From positions 744,001 through 808,000 of the forward strand of contig NW_008805065.1 of NCBI RefSeq assembly GCF_000004825.1: a stretch of DNA of 64,000 nt. Reading direction: 5' to 3'. The translations under genes were made by a program, and so were the position numbers. Positions 20,928-33,216 of the stretch are shown here, one piece after another; the stretch's first letter is position 1; each line of letters begins with the position of its first letter. This DNA comes from Heterostelium album PN500 (Eukaryota; Evosea; Eumycetozoa; Acytosteliales; Acytosteliaceae). Under the pieces are notes generated by a model, which did not search any database, was not told where the DNA came from, and was given only the letters and a program-made list of their open reading frames with translations.

Positions 20928-21792
20928 TTAATTGTTTTCTTTATTGATGGGTTTGTTTGGCTGCTGATTTTGATTGGATGATTCCACCGGTGTTAAAAGG
21001 TAGTGCCACAGAGTGTTTGACTCAGTTTTCAAAAAGTATCTCTCAAATTGTAATAATTGTTTTTTCAGATCACCGTGAGGTCCGATGATTGTTCTTTTAG
21101 TCTTTACGTATTGGAATGCATTATTTAAATCCAACTTTAATTTATACATTACATAAGCAATAACAACTGTTGCACTTCTGGATCTACCTCTCATACAATG
21201 AACAATACATTTCGTATTTTTTTTTTCTACTAGGTCTTGATAAATAAAATAAAGATATTAATAATCAACAAAATATGTTTGATTCGTTTGCTCTACACCA
21301 AAATTAAAGATTGTATTTCAAAAAATAAATAAAGGGGTTCAAACATACCGATTTCATGAAATAATTTATGAAACGATTGAAATTGTGGTTCGTCAACCCT
21401 ATCATGGATTATCAACTTTAATTCAGTGATTCCTTCGTTAGGATCGTACTTTTTAATACTACATTCTTCAGCTAATATAAAGAGAATCAAATAAGATAAA
21501 TCAAAAAATAATTGTAATAATTTAAAAAAAATTTATAAAAAAAAGTTAACATACCAACATTGATAACCAAAGTTACACCTAGCTTTTGAAGATTTTGAGC
21601 GGTGCAAGCACCAACACCACCTAAATAGAGATGTGGAAAGATAGTTGTGGCTTCATGGTATCTATGATCTTTCAAATCTGATGCTGGGATTTCTGCTTCC
21701 TCTAACAATTCATTTAGAGTCTTCCCAATATCCTTTGATCTAGAATAGATATCCTCTTTGCCATTGCTTAATAAAGTTTTATTTGATTGCAT
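20928..21792 (-). CDS. Dual-specificity protein phosphatase, 222 aa
   Basis: Three exons: 21792-21555, 21471-21349 and 21235-20928. The catalytic domain runs from IFPHLYLGGVGACTAQNLQK through VTLVINVAEEC to the P-loop VHCMRGRSRSATVVIAYVMY, which fits HC-x5-R-[ST] with the nucleophile Cys and transition-state Arg. FQYVKTKRTIIGPHGDLKKQ follows, as in atypical DUSPs. The general-acid Asp probably lies in IIHDRVDEPQ. The C-terminal tail is Asn/Gln-rich (NQNQQPNKPINKENN). Substrates may be phospho-Ser/Thr/Tyr proteins or other phosphates; unresolved. The gene converges on the DPRSP gene with only about 180 bp between stops. Confidence 0.9.
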
Positions 21793-22944
21793 TTATTTTT
21801 TGTTTGTAAATAAAAATTTTAACTAATTGTTCAAACTTATCAAAATTTAATTTAACTGTCTCAATCTGAAGTTTTTGATAATTTTTTAAGAAAATTTTAT
21901 AATCAATCGTTTCTATTTTTTTTATTTATTTAATTATCTCAGGATTAGTTTTATGCTAAGGGTATATATATTTATTTCTAAGATTTAATCATATAAGTGG
22001 GGATATTATATAGAAACATTGGTTTTTGTTAAATAGAGATCAATCTTACAATCACATGGTCTTTACATCATTTTTATATTTATTTTGAGGGTTCAAATTA
22101 TTTGTTATTTTATAATCAGCGATTTAGATTTATTCTGGTAACAAGAATTATATTAAATTTCAAAAGAAAAAGTATTTAATGAATATTATGTAATACTCCG
22201 TAAATGATATTTCTAATTGCCTCTCTTCTACACATTCGTGGTGTGGTGGAAAGAGAAGATCCACAGAGCTATATTGGCACTTATTAACAAGTTCATCTTT
22301 TGTAATTACAAACATATCATATTAATACATGAAAGTTCAATTGGTGCTTTTACGATTGAAGTGCAGAATATTATTATTTATTGTATTTTTAAAAACATTT
22401 AAAAAATTTTTTTGAGAAAAAAGTAATAACTAAAACCATAATCGAGTGATACTCTTTGTTTAGGAATGTTTACATTATATGATAATGTTATTTTAATTTG
22501 GGCTACTTGCGACATCTGTTCAACAATTGTGAAGACTCCATCATATTACGATACATTGTATCGCAACATTTAACAACCTAAAATTGTGAAATCTAAAGAG
22601 ATTCGTCTCAATAGAAATCACTACAGTTGGAAGTGGCAACACTTCTGAACAAACCAAAAAGTAATCATGAAAAGATCTGATACCAAGTAGCCTTTTTTTT
22701 ATTTTTCCAAAACCAACTGTTGCACACTTTTAATTTTATATTGTTGCAAAAATAGAGCAATTTTATCTTTTCTAACATTAACACAACAACAAATGATGTA
22801 CATAAGATGGAAACTTTAATTCAACAGCAATCAAATCACAACTGTATGATAAGATTTAAAAGAAAGTTAGATTTAAAAAAAAAAATGATATATTTATTTA
22901 AATTATTGATTATTAATATTTTTATAAAATTGATATTATTATTA
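21793..22944. other. Intergenic with possible relic coding patches
   Basis: About 1.15 kb. Two patches (about 22200-22300 and 22500-22700) are GC-richer than surrounding spacer and hold short broken open frames on both strands, which suggests decayed coding or repeat DNA. A short inverted repeat (CGATACA/TGTATCG around 22548-22562) sits in the second patch. No gene can be named. Confidence 0.35.
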
Positions 22945-25846
22945 TTATCTTGAGTAATTCTTTTGACCGACAGCATGAATTTGTTTTGCCATCTGTTTGT
23001 CACGCATCGACATGAATTGTTTGGCTCTGACCGATTCAGATTGTTTAGTCAAAAGGAACGGTTTGGTAAGCTTAGCCTTGAGTTCGTTTCTAATTGATTT
23101 ACCGTAGGTATCCTTTCTGGCCTTCTTACTCTTGTAGTCTTCTCTACCCTCACGACCCTCCAAAACAGACTTCATTCTCTCTGCCTTTGATGCTCTCTTT
23201 CTCTTGTGATCACCAGTCAAATCCGAAGCATCGATATAACCAAGTTCATTCTCTTCATCTTCATCAGAGTCTTCTTCTTGTGTACTATATGATACATGAT
23301 TGAAAAGTAATTATTAATAAATTTGTTTAAATGTTTGATTTGTTTTAAGAGATCTTCAATACATACAATTCTTTACGTTTGTTTTTGTTTTCTAAAGCTT
23401 CTTTAAATTGTTTAAGTTGTTTAATTAAAATTAGATCTTCATCACTTAAGATCTTGATACCTAAATCGTCTTCTTCCTTCTTTGGTTTCTCTTTCTTTTC
23501 TTTAGAATTCTCTCTTTCTTCGTTTTCAATTGCTTCATTTTCATTTTCAATTGATTCTTCATCTTCTTCCTCTTCTTCGTCTTCATCTGAATCTGCATCT
23601 TCATCAACCTCTTCCCATTCACCATTATTAAGTTCATCAATAAGTTCTTCGTCAACATCTAACCATTCACCACTGTCATCATCTTCAACTTCCTCTTCCT
23701 CTTCTTCCTCTACTACTTTCTGAACTTTCTTTGATTTCTTTGGTTCTGGTTTCTTTGGAATTGATTTCTGTACTAAAGTTGCCTTTTCACCATTCTTTAC
23801 TAAAGTTGGAATCTCTTCTTCTTCGTCTTCGTCTACTTCTTTCCATTCTCCTTCACCGTCTTCATCTTCTCCTTCTTCATCTTCATCGTCAGTCACCCAT
23901 TCATCACCATCTTCTTCGTCATCAGTAACCCATTCATCACCATCTTCATCCTCTTCAACCTCTTCACCTTCATCTTCTTCTTCTTCTTCATCGACACCAC
24001 TAACATCTTCCCATTCACCATCGTCGTCACTTCCATCTTGATCTTCATCGTCATCGGATAGATCGAAATCACCGGCTTGATAGGCTTCGAATTTAGCTTT
24101 GAGTTCTTCGTCGTAGAGCAACTCGATACCTTCGACACCTGTAGATACAACGGTTTGACCGAACAACAACGGTGCCTTATCGGTGGTTCTGTTTCCACGA
24201 TCCTTCTTCTTCAACATCGATGGATAGTAGTCTCTGAAGAATTGCAAAAGACTTCTACCGGCCATCATGACACCCTTCTCCTTCTTATCCTTGTACATCA
24301 CCAAGTCTTGCAACAACACTGGATCCATTGCAAGTGGACAACGCTGACAGATATTTCTAATTGTATTCAAACCGATTGCAATCACCTCTGGATTGCTTCC
24401 ATCATTAACAAAATAGGTAGCGATAGCTCTAATAACTGGTTTAATAATCTCTGGATCGACCAAGTCATGACAAGATTGTGCCAATACTGCCAATATATAT
24501 GTAATATCTATGTGAATAGAAAATAGATTAGTTAGAAAGGTTTGTAACTTTAAATTATTATTATATTAATGATCATAGAAAACATACTCTTTTGATGTGG
24601 TTGAATATACTTTTGAAGGAATGGATAGAAGTTATAGACTAAAAGTTTGTGTACGTGAATGAGACGAGAGATAAAGTTCATCATCAGTAGACGTGTTTCG
24701 AATTTCTCAGTGGTACGACGTAGGACAGAGTAGATACGTTCGGCGTAGGATTGTGGATCGTGAATCAACTCGATAGCAGGGAAGTTTGGATCGGTCTTTT
24801 TCTCGTTGGCCTCCATGATCTTTTTGTAGTCTTCTTTGGCCTTACCCAGACGTCTACCACGTGCCTTGGTCTTCTTGGCAACCTTGTTGGCAAGACTTGC
24901 CTTTCTCATCTGTTGTTTTGCATCCTCTTGTCTCTTGGCATCCTCACGGTCACTGTCATCCTCCTTGTCGGGATTATCAACATGCAAAAAGAAATTCAAA
25001 GTAGTAGTAACAATCTTTGAATTCTTTGAGAAAACACCATTTGAAATTACATTAACTGTTTTAATGTCATGCCTTTATAATATAATATAATATTTAGTTA
25101 ATTTAATTTAAATGTTAGTTTGATTACAACTTTTATATTTATGATTATATATATATATATATATGTAGGACATACCAAATCTTCTTTCTAAATAGATCAA
25201 CCATTACTTTCAATGACATGAGAGTTGCCATCTCAGAGCTATCGTTCATCATTGTGTACATAAAGTTTTGGAGTGTTTTGTTGAGTTTTACGTTCTTGTG
25301 TTTGAGATTGGTGTTCTTGATGTCGGTGACGATGTAAGAGTAGAGCAACTTTCTCAGTGGTTTGTCGTGGATACGGAAGAGCTTGAAGAACAAAGTCAAC
25401 ATTGGGATCTGTTGCATCATATTACGATTTCTCATGAGAATCAATGACTTTGCTAGAATACGTCTGAGATCTGGTTCCAAATTGTTACAGTTATTCTCCA
25501 AGAGATCTGCAATTTGTTTTGGGAAATCTACCATTTCCTTTGGATATAAAGAACAAACCTATAGCATTATAAATAATAATTGCAATAGACAAAATAATAA
25601 AAGTTAATTTTTTTTGTTTTTTTATTGATTGATTGATTAATTTCGGTAAATATTTACATGACTTAAATAACTAACTAATTGAGCGAATGGTTTGAAATCT
25701 TTGGTTGGTTTCAATTGAAAGATCTGTAGTTGTGTTAAAAAGTGTTGGTGTTGTAACAAGAACTCCTCTTTATAAGCTGCTGGATCACGCTTTGTTAAGT
25801 TCTGTAGTTGTAGAAGATCTACAATTCTATGATTACCACTACTCAT
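22945..25846 (-). CDS. sda1: SDA1 homologue (60S ribosome export/biogenesis), 845 aa
   Basis: Five exons: 25846-25658, 25558-25176, 25072-24588, 24507-23367 and 23284-22945, all phases consistent. The N-terminus (LQLQNLTKRDPAAYKEEFLL), the HEAT-like middle (LRRILAKSLILMRNRNMM; PHQKNITYILAVLAQSCHDL) and the C-terminal KSVLEGREGR segment plus the basic end match yeast Sda1 and human SDAD1. Long acidic Glu/Asp tracts with repeated DGDEWVTDDE lie at about residues 490-600 and 640-730. SDA1 acts in the nucleus in pre-60S maturation and export. The low-complexity acidic region keeps several false frames open on both strands. Confidence 0.93.
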
Positions 25847-26363
25847 TTTTAATTAAAACTATATATCTATCTATAAAAATATTTATATTATTTTAATCAA
25901 AAATAAAAAGTTTAAATTTATTATTATTTTTTTCGTTCGTTTTTCTCCACCCAATTTCTTAATTTTTTTGATTTTATTTTATTTAATTTTTATTAATTTG
26001 TTTTTTTTTCTTGGGTCTATCAATTGATATTTGTTACAATTTATAATCTTTGTTTATATTAATTTAATTTATCTTTTGATTTTCCAAAAATTAATTACAG
26101 TATAACTAAATAAATTAATTTAAATTATATATTCAAATGTTTCGAGAATTTGATCATAGATATCTATAGTGTTAGTCCTAGTGGATAATCAAGTTATCTC
26201 AATTGTTAATTTTAATTAAATATCTTTTTAAAAAAAAAAAAGTATTTGTTTTGATCAGATTGAAAAAAAAGGTGAAAATAAATAAATTTTTTGATGGTAA
26301 TTAAAAAAAAAATGGTTGTTCATGTTGCATTTGTAATCACATCTTGTATTATATATTTTTGTA
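25847..26363. other. Intergenic, divergent promoters
   Basis: About 520 bp of AT-rich DNA between SDA1 (leftward) and THOC6 (rightward). I see no RNA gene or open frame; it should hold both promoters. Confidence 0.5.
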
Positions 26364-27960
26364 ATGATTTCATATCAACAACAACAACAGCAACAACAAA
26401 TCAATGAAGTTTTACAGAATGAGATAGTTATTACTTGTACGTTGTTCTCCAAGTGTGGGAACTACTTGATTGCATCGAACAGCTATGGTTATATCAATGT
26501 TTGGTATCTTAATACCAAACCACTTCATAGATCGACAACAACAACAACAACATCATCATCAAACAAATTAAATAATATAAATGATTCAATGTCAATCGAT
26601 AATAATAGTAGGAAAAATATATCTTTATCAACATCCTCTACATCTTCAAATATAAATAGTTATTGTAATGAAAACTCATGTCACTATGGTTTCAAAGCAC
26701 ACAACACTGCAATCAATTGTATTTTATTTTACAATGAGAATCAATTATTATCTTCGGATGACACTGAAATCAAAGCATGGAATTGGAATGATATTAAACA
26801 ATCAATAAGTATGTAAATGTATATACAAATTTTATTACTTATTCTTTTTTTAACACAACTAATTAATTATTTAAATCTATTATAGATATAAATATAGAAG
26901 AGATAAACAACAACAACAATAATGATAATGAATTTATAAATTACTCATTTGATAATATAAATACAAAAGCAATGTTTATTATACCTTCCCCACAGAAAGA
27001 AGGTGTTAGAGGTTCGTTGTCAGAGAGATGTGAAATCAATGGTTTAGATGTTGATAATGTATGTTAAATAACTTACTTTTACAACAATTAGTTATTCATG
27101 AATGGGATATTAATAGACTAATATATATTTATTTATTATTTTAGAATGGTAGATTATATTTTGGTTGTGGTGATTCCAATGCATATTGTTGGGATGTTGT
27201 AAGAGGTCAAATGATATCAACGTTTGTTGGGCACAGCGATTACGTTCATCAAGTTAAATACAATAGTTTCTATAATACACTGTTATCTACCTCTGAAGAT
27301 GCAACAGTTAGAATCTGGGATTGTAACACCAATCAATGTCAAAACATTTTATCACCCTCATTGAAAAAGTCAATAAAACAATCTGATGTCACAAAGAGTG
27401 GTAGTGGTAGTGGTAGTGGTAGTGTTAGTGGTAGTGGTGTTCAGCATGCTAATAGTAATAAAATAATGTCAAGCAGTTGGACTGGTCCAATTGATTTGGA
27501 TGTCACAGGAAATTGGTTGGTGGTAGGTGGTAGTTCTCTGACGATGTGGTATCTTGGCAAGCTGAATACGATGTCTGCGCAACTCTCGAATCAACCACTC
27601 GCTTCCTACCACTCGGTTGTCTTTGAAAAGGATAGAGTGATGGCGTGTGGCAGTGAAGGTGTAGTCAACCACTATGCTCTAGACGGCAAGCTTCTCATGC
27701 GTGTTCCATCCACCTCTGATATTCTCTATACACTCTCTTGCAATCCACACTCAAGAAATCAAGTAAATATATATATATCCATTTGAATAATTATGTACAA
27801 ATAACGAGCTAACTAACAAACTAATTAATTTAAACAATTCTATTAACAAATTCATTAATATTAATAGATTATCGTCGCAGCTGGAACTTCAACTTTGATA
27901 AACACTTATATCAATCAAGAGAATATTGCATTTTCTTATTGTTTCGGTAAAATATATTAA
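26364..27960 (+). CDS. thoc6: THO complex subunit 6-like WD-repeat protein, 442 aa
   Basis: Exons 26364-26808, 26886-27058, 27145-27762 and 27868-27960. The protein begins with a polyglutamine tract, then WD-type blades: TLFSKCGNYLIASNSYGYIN, FKAHNTAINCILFY, LLSSDDTEIKAWNW, GRLYFGCGDSNAYCWDV, ISTFVGHSDYVHQVKYN, LLSTSEDATVRIWDCN, WLVVGGSSLTMWYLG, VVFEKDRVMACGSEGVVNHY and IIVAAGTSTLINTY. The order and the AHN-x-LLSS-x-EIKAWNW wording fit THOC6, part of the THO/TREX complex that couples transcription to mRNA export. Insertions rich in Thr, Asn and Gly-Ser (GSGSGSGS) are lineage-type. Confidence 0.85.
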
Positions 27961-28570
27961 TTTTTATATTGAAGAATCTATTGCAATAAAAATACGTATG
28001 GATGTCCTTCTATCTGTCGATTTATACTTTGATCAAATTCAAGACGTTTAAACAGAATCTATTCTTATTTATTTAAATTAAAATAGATCTATCTAATCAC
28101 CCTCCCACTCCTACACAAATTTTCAATCAACATGTTCATTGTAATAAATTTGTACTAAATGCACATGTGCCATGTTAAATGATGTATTGATTCTAATAAA
28201 TCTGTTTATTGAAAATAATACACCCCACTCTTCCACTATATCACATACCACATTTCATCATCACCCAAGTTTATTCATTTCCCACGAATTAAAATAATTT
28301 CACACAGTTGTTGAACAATCTTTCGGAAATCCATTTCTTTAACCATAAATATTATTATTTCTATATATATCATTGTATGTACATGATCACACACAATTTT
28401 ATTCATTCCATTTGCAATTTTATTTAATTATTCTGGTAGACGCCCAATGATTGATTATGTTCAAATTTGAACATGACGATGACAATATTTTCAAGATATT
28501 TATAAATTACGATATAAATATTAAATATTTAGATTTGTTTACAAAACAAAAAAGATTTTTTTATATAACT
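27961..28570. other. Intergenic
   Basis: About 600 bp. AT-rich spacer with C-rich runs near 28100 and 28220; includes the promoter of the Q/N-rich secreted protein. No supported gene. Confidence 0.5.
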
Positions 28571-31204
28571 ATGAAACTATTTTATAGTTTATTATTTTTA
28601 GTATATATTGCTTTTGTGTTGGAAGTTGGAGTTTATGGCTATTCAGAATATAATGGACATAATAATAAAGAAAATACCAACAACAACAACAATAATCCAA
28701 GTTTAAATTATTTTACCTATCAACGTCTTGCTTCCGATGCACCATGCAACTTACCACGTGGATGCTATGGTTATGTTCTAAGTCCTTTGAATCCATCATT
28801 CAGCGGTATAAAAGATGGAATCATTGTAGAGGACATTGTGTTCAATAGATCCAGTCGTATTTCTCCTGCTTCATTTAGCGATATCGATATTGACAATGTA
28901 GTGGGTGGTGATATCTATCGATACAATGGAAAGCTTGTTCTCTTAGTTAGTGAATTATATCGTTTACTCTCAATGCCACAATTAAACAATGAAAACAATA
29001 ATAATAATCAAAATAATAATATTTATAATAATCAGAATCAACAACAACAAAATCAACAAAATATAAATAACTATAATAATAATAATAATCAACAACAAAA
29101 TCAACAAAATATTAATTTACACTATTATAATAGTGGTGGTAATGGAAATGGAAACCCAAATTTCGATTTGAATATCTATGAGAAAAATCGTAATACAGCT
29201 GAACAACTAGCAAATCATAATGCCGATTCCAATCAATATCAAAACCAAGACAATAATAACAATCAATTCCAAAGTCAGAACAGACCTGGTCAAAATCAAT
29301 ATCAGAATCAAAATCTAAACCAACAATCTCAGTCGCAATCACAAACACCTCAAAATCAAAATCAATACAATGATAGACAATCACATAATAATCAAGATAG
29401 TAGATCACAAAACCAGAATCAATCCAATGGTAGACAATCACAGAATCAAAATCAAGATGATAAAATTCAATCACACAATAATCAAGATAGCAGATCACAA
29501 AACCAAAATCAGTCCAATGATAGACAATCACAGAATCAGTATCAAGGTGATTCTAGACAATCACAAAATAACCAAGATAGTAGATCACAGAATCAAAATC
29601 AATCAAATGGTAGACAGTCTCAGTATCAAAACCAGGATGGATCTAGACAATCACAGAATAATAAAGATGATACAATTCAATCACATAATATTCAAGATAG
29701 TAGATCACAAAATCAAAATCAATCCAATGGTAGACAATCTCAGAATCAGAATCAAGGAGATGGAAGACAGTCACAGAGTCAAAATAGATTCGGTGAAAGT
29801 CAGAGTCAGAATCAAGATGATTCTAGACAATCGCAGAATCAAAGTCAAGGTAGTTCTAGACAAGATAATAGATCACAGAATCAAAATCAATCAAATGGTA
29901 GACAACAACAAAATCAGATTCAAGATGATTCTAGACAATCACAGAATCAGAATCAAGATAGCAGATCACAAAATCAAAATCAATCCAATGGTAGACAATC
30001 ACAGAATCAGAATCAAGGAGATGGACGACAGTCACAGAGTCAAAATGGATTCGGTGGAAGTCAGAGTCAGAATCAAGATAGATTTGGACAATGGCAAGCC
30101 CAGACTCAAGGAAATGGACATCAATCACAAAGCCAATTTGGATTCGGTGGAAGTCAAAGACAGAACCAAGAGCCAGAAGGTCAATCACAAACACAGAGCC
30201 AATTCAATGGAAGATCCTCAGGAAATCAATGGTTTGCATCTTCTGATAATGTTATTCAACCGATGGATCCTGCCCAAATAGTCGAATCAATCTTCAATAA
30301 TAACCAATACCAACAACAAAACAATCAATATCAGCAACAAAACAATCAATACCAACAACAAAATAATCAAAATCAACAACAAAACAACAATAACCACAAC
30401 AACAATGAGAATAGCAATGTCAATATTAACTATGCCGGTGGTAATGGTCAGTCTGGTCAATCTTCGGGTCAAAATCAAATACAAATCAACCGTTCAGGTG
30501 GTGATGGCAAAGGTGGAAACTTTAATTTCAACTACAATGGCAATGGTGATCCCAACAATCTACAGAGTATCTTCAATTCACTTAACAGCGTTGGTAATTT
30601 AATTAGAAAGAAAGTAGAGATTATCGATGATGAACATCCCGATCCAACTAGAATTAGAAAGTTGGAAGCAGAAGCAACGATCATTGACGATTTCAACAAT
30701 ATCTTTTCTGCCAACGATGCTGCCGCCGAACTAGCTGGATTGAATCAATTCTTCTTCCTCCAGTCCGTTAGCTCACAGGAACAGATTGGCGCCATTGAAG
30801 TCAACACTGAAAGAGTCTACTACTTTGATTCCTTCACAGAGAGCTACTCTAGTGATGTATTCCTTCTAGACAAACAGTGGTTGTACTCCAGACTGCTATC
30901 AAAGTCAGCGATAGTCTATGCGGACGCTTCCAACAACGATATACTTAGAATCAAGAAAATATATGTTCACGTACCGGACCTCGTTTCCAGTCGTTGCGAT
31001 ACAAACAACCAAATATGTCCAGCGAACCAAGTGGCTACCTATACCCGAAACAAAGACCGATGCAACATTTTCAATAGTTGCGTTTCCACTGGTGGTGCCT
31101 GTCCTAATTCCGTTCCAAAGTGTAATAAAGGCTATAGCCCATCAAGTGTACCGTCCGCGCCATCAGGATGTCCACATTGGTTCTGTGATCCTGATTTTCT
31201 ATAA
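28571..31204 (+). CDS. Large secreted Gln/Asn/Ser-rich repeat protein, 877 aa
   Basis: I place the start at ATG 28571, because the signal peptide MKLFYSLLFLVYIAFVLEVG begins there; the same frame is open 40 codons further up. After the signal come a short conserved block with two cysteines (APCNLPRGCYGYVLSP), then about 500 residues of imperfect repeats built on SRSQNQNQSNGRQSQNQNQ, and a poly-Q/N part. The C-terminal 200 residues are complex: EIIDDEHPDPTRIRKLEAEA, IGAIEVNTERVYYFDSF, and eight cysteines in the last 70 residues ending PHWFCDPDFL. No membrane helix beyond the signal. Probably an extracellular matrix, slime or coat protein; that is inference. Confidence 0.78.
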   Translation: MKLFYSLLFLVYIAFVLEVGVYGYSEYNGHNNKENTNNNNNNPSLNYFTYQRLASDAPCNLPRGCYGYVLSPLNPSFSGIKDGIIVEDIVFNRSSRISPASFSDIDIDNVVGGDIYRYNGKLVLLVSELYRLLSMPQLNNENNNNNQNNNIYNNQNQQQQNQQNINNYNNNNNQQQNQQNINLHYYNSGGNGNGNPNFDLNIYEKNRNTAEQLANHNADSNQYQNQDNNNNQFQSQNRPGQNQYQNQNLNQQSQSQSQTPQNQNQYNDRQSHNNQDSRSQNQNQSNGRQSQNQNQDDKIQSHNNQDSRSQNQNQSNDRQSQNQYQGDSRQSQNNQDSRSQNQNQSNGRQSQYQNQDGSRQSQNNKDDTIQSHNIQDSRSQNQNQSNGRQSQNQNQGDGRQSQSQNRFGESQSQNQDDSRQSQNQSQGSSRQDNRSQNQNQSNGRQQQNQIQDDSRQSQNQNQDSRSQNQNQSNGRQSQNQNQGDGRQSQSQNGFGGSQSQNQDRFGQWQAQTQGNGHQSQSQFGFGGSQRQNQEPEGQSQTQSQFNGRSSGNQWFASSDNVIQPMDPAQIVESIFNNNQYQQQNNQYQQQNNQYQQQNNQNQQQNNNNHNNNENSNVNINYAGGNGQSGQSSGQNQIQINRSGGDGKGGNFNFNYNGNGDPNNLQSIFNSLNSVGNLIRKKVEIIDDEHPDPTRIRKLEAEATIIDDFNNIFSANDAAAELAGLNQFFFLQSVSSQEQIGAIEVNTERVYYFDSFTESYSSDVFLLDKQWLYSRLLSKSAIVYADASNNDILRIKKIYVHVPDLVSSRCDTNNQICPANQVATYTRNKDRCNIFNSCVSTGGACPNSVPKCNKGYSPSSVPSAPSGCPHWFCDPDFL
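29360..30130 (+). repeat. Imperfect coding tandem repeat (SRSQNQNQSNGRQSQ units)
   Basis: At least ten degenerate copies of a unit of about 20-30 codons, built from CAA/CAG, AAT, TCA and AGA, lie inside the secreted Q/N-rich gene. The bias leaves other frames and the antisense strand open for hundreds of bases. Confidence 0.8.
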
Positions 31205-32659
31205 ATCTTTCTATCTAAACGAAGTGGTGGTCACAAATTTAATTTTAAATAAATCTAAAATAATTCATCATTAAAAAAATAAATGTAATTTTAATTTATC
31301 ATTTTTAAAGTTCGTCAACAATTTTTCGGAGTTTAAGCAAATTTGCAGATCATCAATTTTCAGAACCTTTTTCTAAAAAATCAGACTGAAGCAACGCATA
31401 ACCTTCGTTTTTTTCTCGTGTCAAATATAAAAAAAGTTAGAAATTGATGTTTTTTTGGTGTGGTAGTTGTTGAGTTACCCCAAAACTTTTTGTGGGTGTT
31501 ATTTTAAATTAGTTTTTTTATTATAAATTAGTTTTTTTTGTCATTATTAATCTAAATTTTGTTATAATACTGTTATAATATTGTTAATTACATTAGTTAT
31601 TTATAATACTACGATACCTATTTTTTGTTTTGTTTATTCTAATCTAGAAAAGTAAAGGTTTTTAGTTTTAGTTTTAGTTTTAGTTTAGTTTAGTTTTAGA
31701 TTAGGTTGAAATTATATTGATTTAGTTGATTTGGTATTGGGCAGCAAGCGGCTATTACCGAAATTTCAAATCAAAAAGGTACTGTAGATGTCTGTTTGCT
31801 TTCGTGTTTTTAAATAGCTGTGATTGGTTTTATCGTTTTAAGTTTATAATCTAAGAGGTTATGAAGATAGATGATTTGCACTTTCATTTTACTTTTTTAA
31901 AATAATAATAATCAAATCAAAAAAACTAGACAATAAAAACAAACAATCATTCGTATCACCAGGTGGAACCTTACTCAAGTAAGTCCCCCCATTAATTTTA
32001 TTAAAACAACAACAACAACAACAACAACAACGAGGTGCAAAAACAACAACATTTTCAAACTTAATAAATGGAATTACATAACTTAAATGTTAACAAAATC
32101 AAATCAAATCAATAAATTCAATTTCAATTTCAATAAAATCAATATATATTTATTATTAAACTACAAAAACAAAGAGGTATACAGCATTGCCTAATATAGA
32201 CGACAAACACTTCAAAACTGCCACTTCAACAAAACCACCCCCACATCACACCACACCACAAAAAAAATAATAAAAAAAAACAAACGAATGTTGCATATGC
32301 AGACCCATTAATAAATAATCAACAGAGACAACAAGAACAATAACAACAACGGTATAGAATACTTTATTGGAGTATGAACGAATCAACATCAATCAATTAG
32401 AAAACAAAAAAAAAAAGTACACAGATAATGTGAAAAAGAGGGTGAGATATTGATTAAATTGATGTTTCTTTATTATTCAAATTAATTAAAGGTTGTTATT
32501 GTTGATGGAAGATGATATATAACTTTTAAACTATAAATCATTTGCAGGAATGTTGAAGTTTCACTTGATTTGTTTTTATTAAATATTTTATTTTTAGATA
32601 CTGATTTTAATAACATCATTTTTTTTTTTATATTTCTAATTAATTTAATTTATTTTTAG
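31205..32659. other. Long intergenic region with possible small-RNA signals
   Basis: About 1.45 kb. Contents: a GC-richer patch at 31310-31420; a minus-strand ACCCACAA (31490-31497), which fits the upstream element of dictyostelid small-RNA genes; a TTTTAG repeat at 31660-31705; a patch at 31740-31830; a good splice donor after ACCTTACTCA (AGTAAGT, near 31978); and a CAA run near 32005. It may contain 5' exons of the orphan exon at 32660. Confidence 0.35.
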
Positions 32660-32956
32660 AGAAGTGCAAACCAGTCCCAATTTGGAAAGCATCAGAACCG
32701 GTGGCACTGCCTATTGCATTCTGCTACATAATTATTAGGATGAAATCAACTTTGGCTGATGAAATATCGTCTGGTGATGAGTTGGGTGTCTCCCACTTCC
32801 TGATCGATGATGAAGAGTACCAGTATGTTGTTTAATTTTTGATTATTATAAATATCGATTCATTTCTATAATTTATAAACATACATAAATAATATATATT
32901 TTCACACTCCACACACACAACAAACACCACTAATCATTCTTAGATTGATTAATTAA
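32660..32956 (+). CDS. Orphan terminal exons of an unassembled small gene
   Basis: A 163-bp open exon (32660-32822) has a strong acceptor (TATTTTTAG) and donor (GTATGT). It reads KCKPVPIWKASEPVALPIAF, CYIIIRMKST, LADEISSGDELGVSHFLIDD and EEYQ. Joining it to an acceptor at 32943 adds LIN and a stop, so these look like the last two exons. The upstream exon is not certain; a donor near 31977 is in compatible phase but its frame has no start codon. I do not recognise the product. It lies 260 bp upstream of the alkaline phosphatase and could also be an upstream untranslated exon. Confidence 0.35.
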
Positions 32957-33216
32957 TACCATCACAACCACTACAAATTTTATATACATATAAATTTATA
33001 AATCAAATATACATCAAAGTTGATTTTTAATATATTTTTGAAATTTATTTTAATTTAAACATTTTTAATATATATATATTGTATTATTACATTTGTTGTG
33101 TTATTTTCTATCTATTCCAAAATCAAATTTAATCTTAAATTTCAACTCCAACCTTTTTCTTTTTATATAATATCATTTATTCATAATTAATATAATTAAT
33201 TTTATAAAAAATAAAA

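Noticed and set aside
23379-23723. Ser-rich plus-strand frame opposite SDA1
   Set aside because: Antisense of the Glu/Asp tract (GAA/GAT read as TTC/ATC).
29370-30281. 303-codon frame inside the Q/N-rich gene, and antisense frames there
   Set aside because: Shadows caused by repetitive CAA/AAT/TCA codons; no start context and no independent features.
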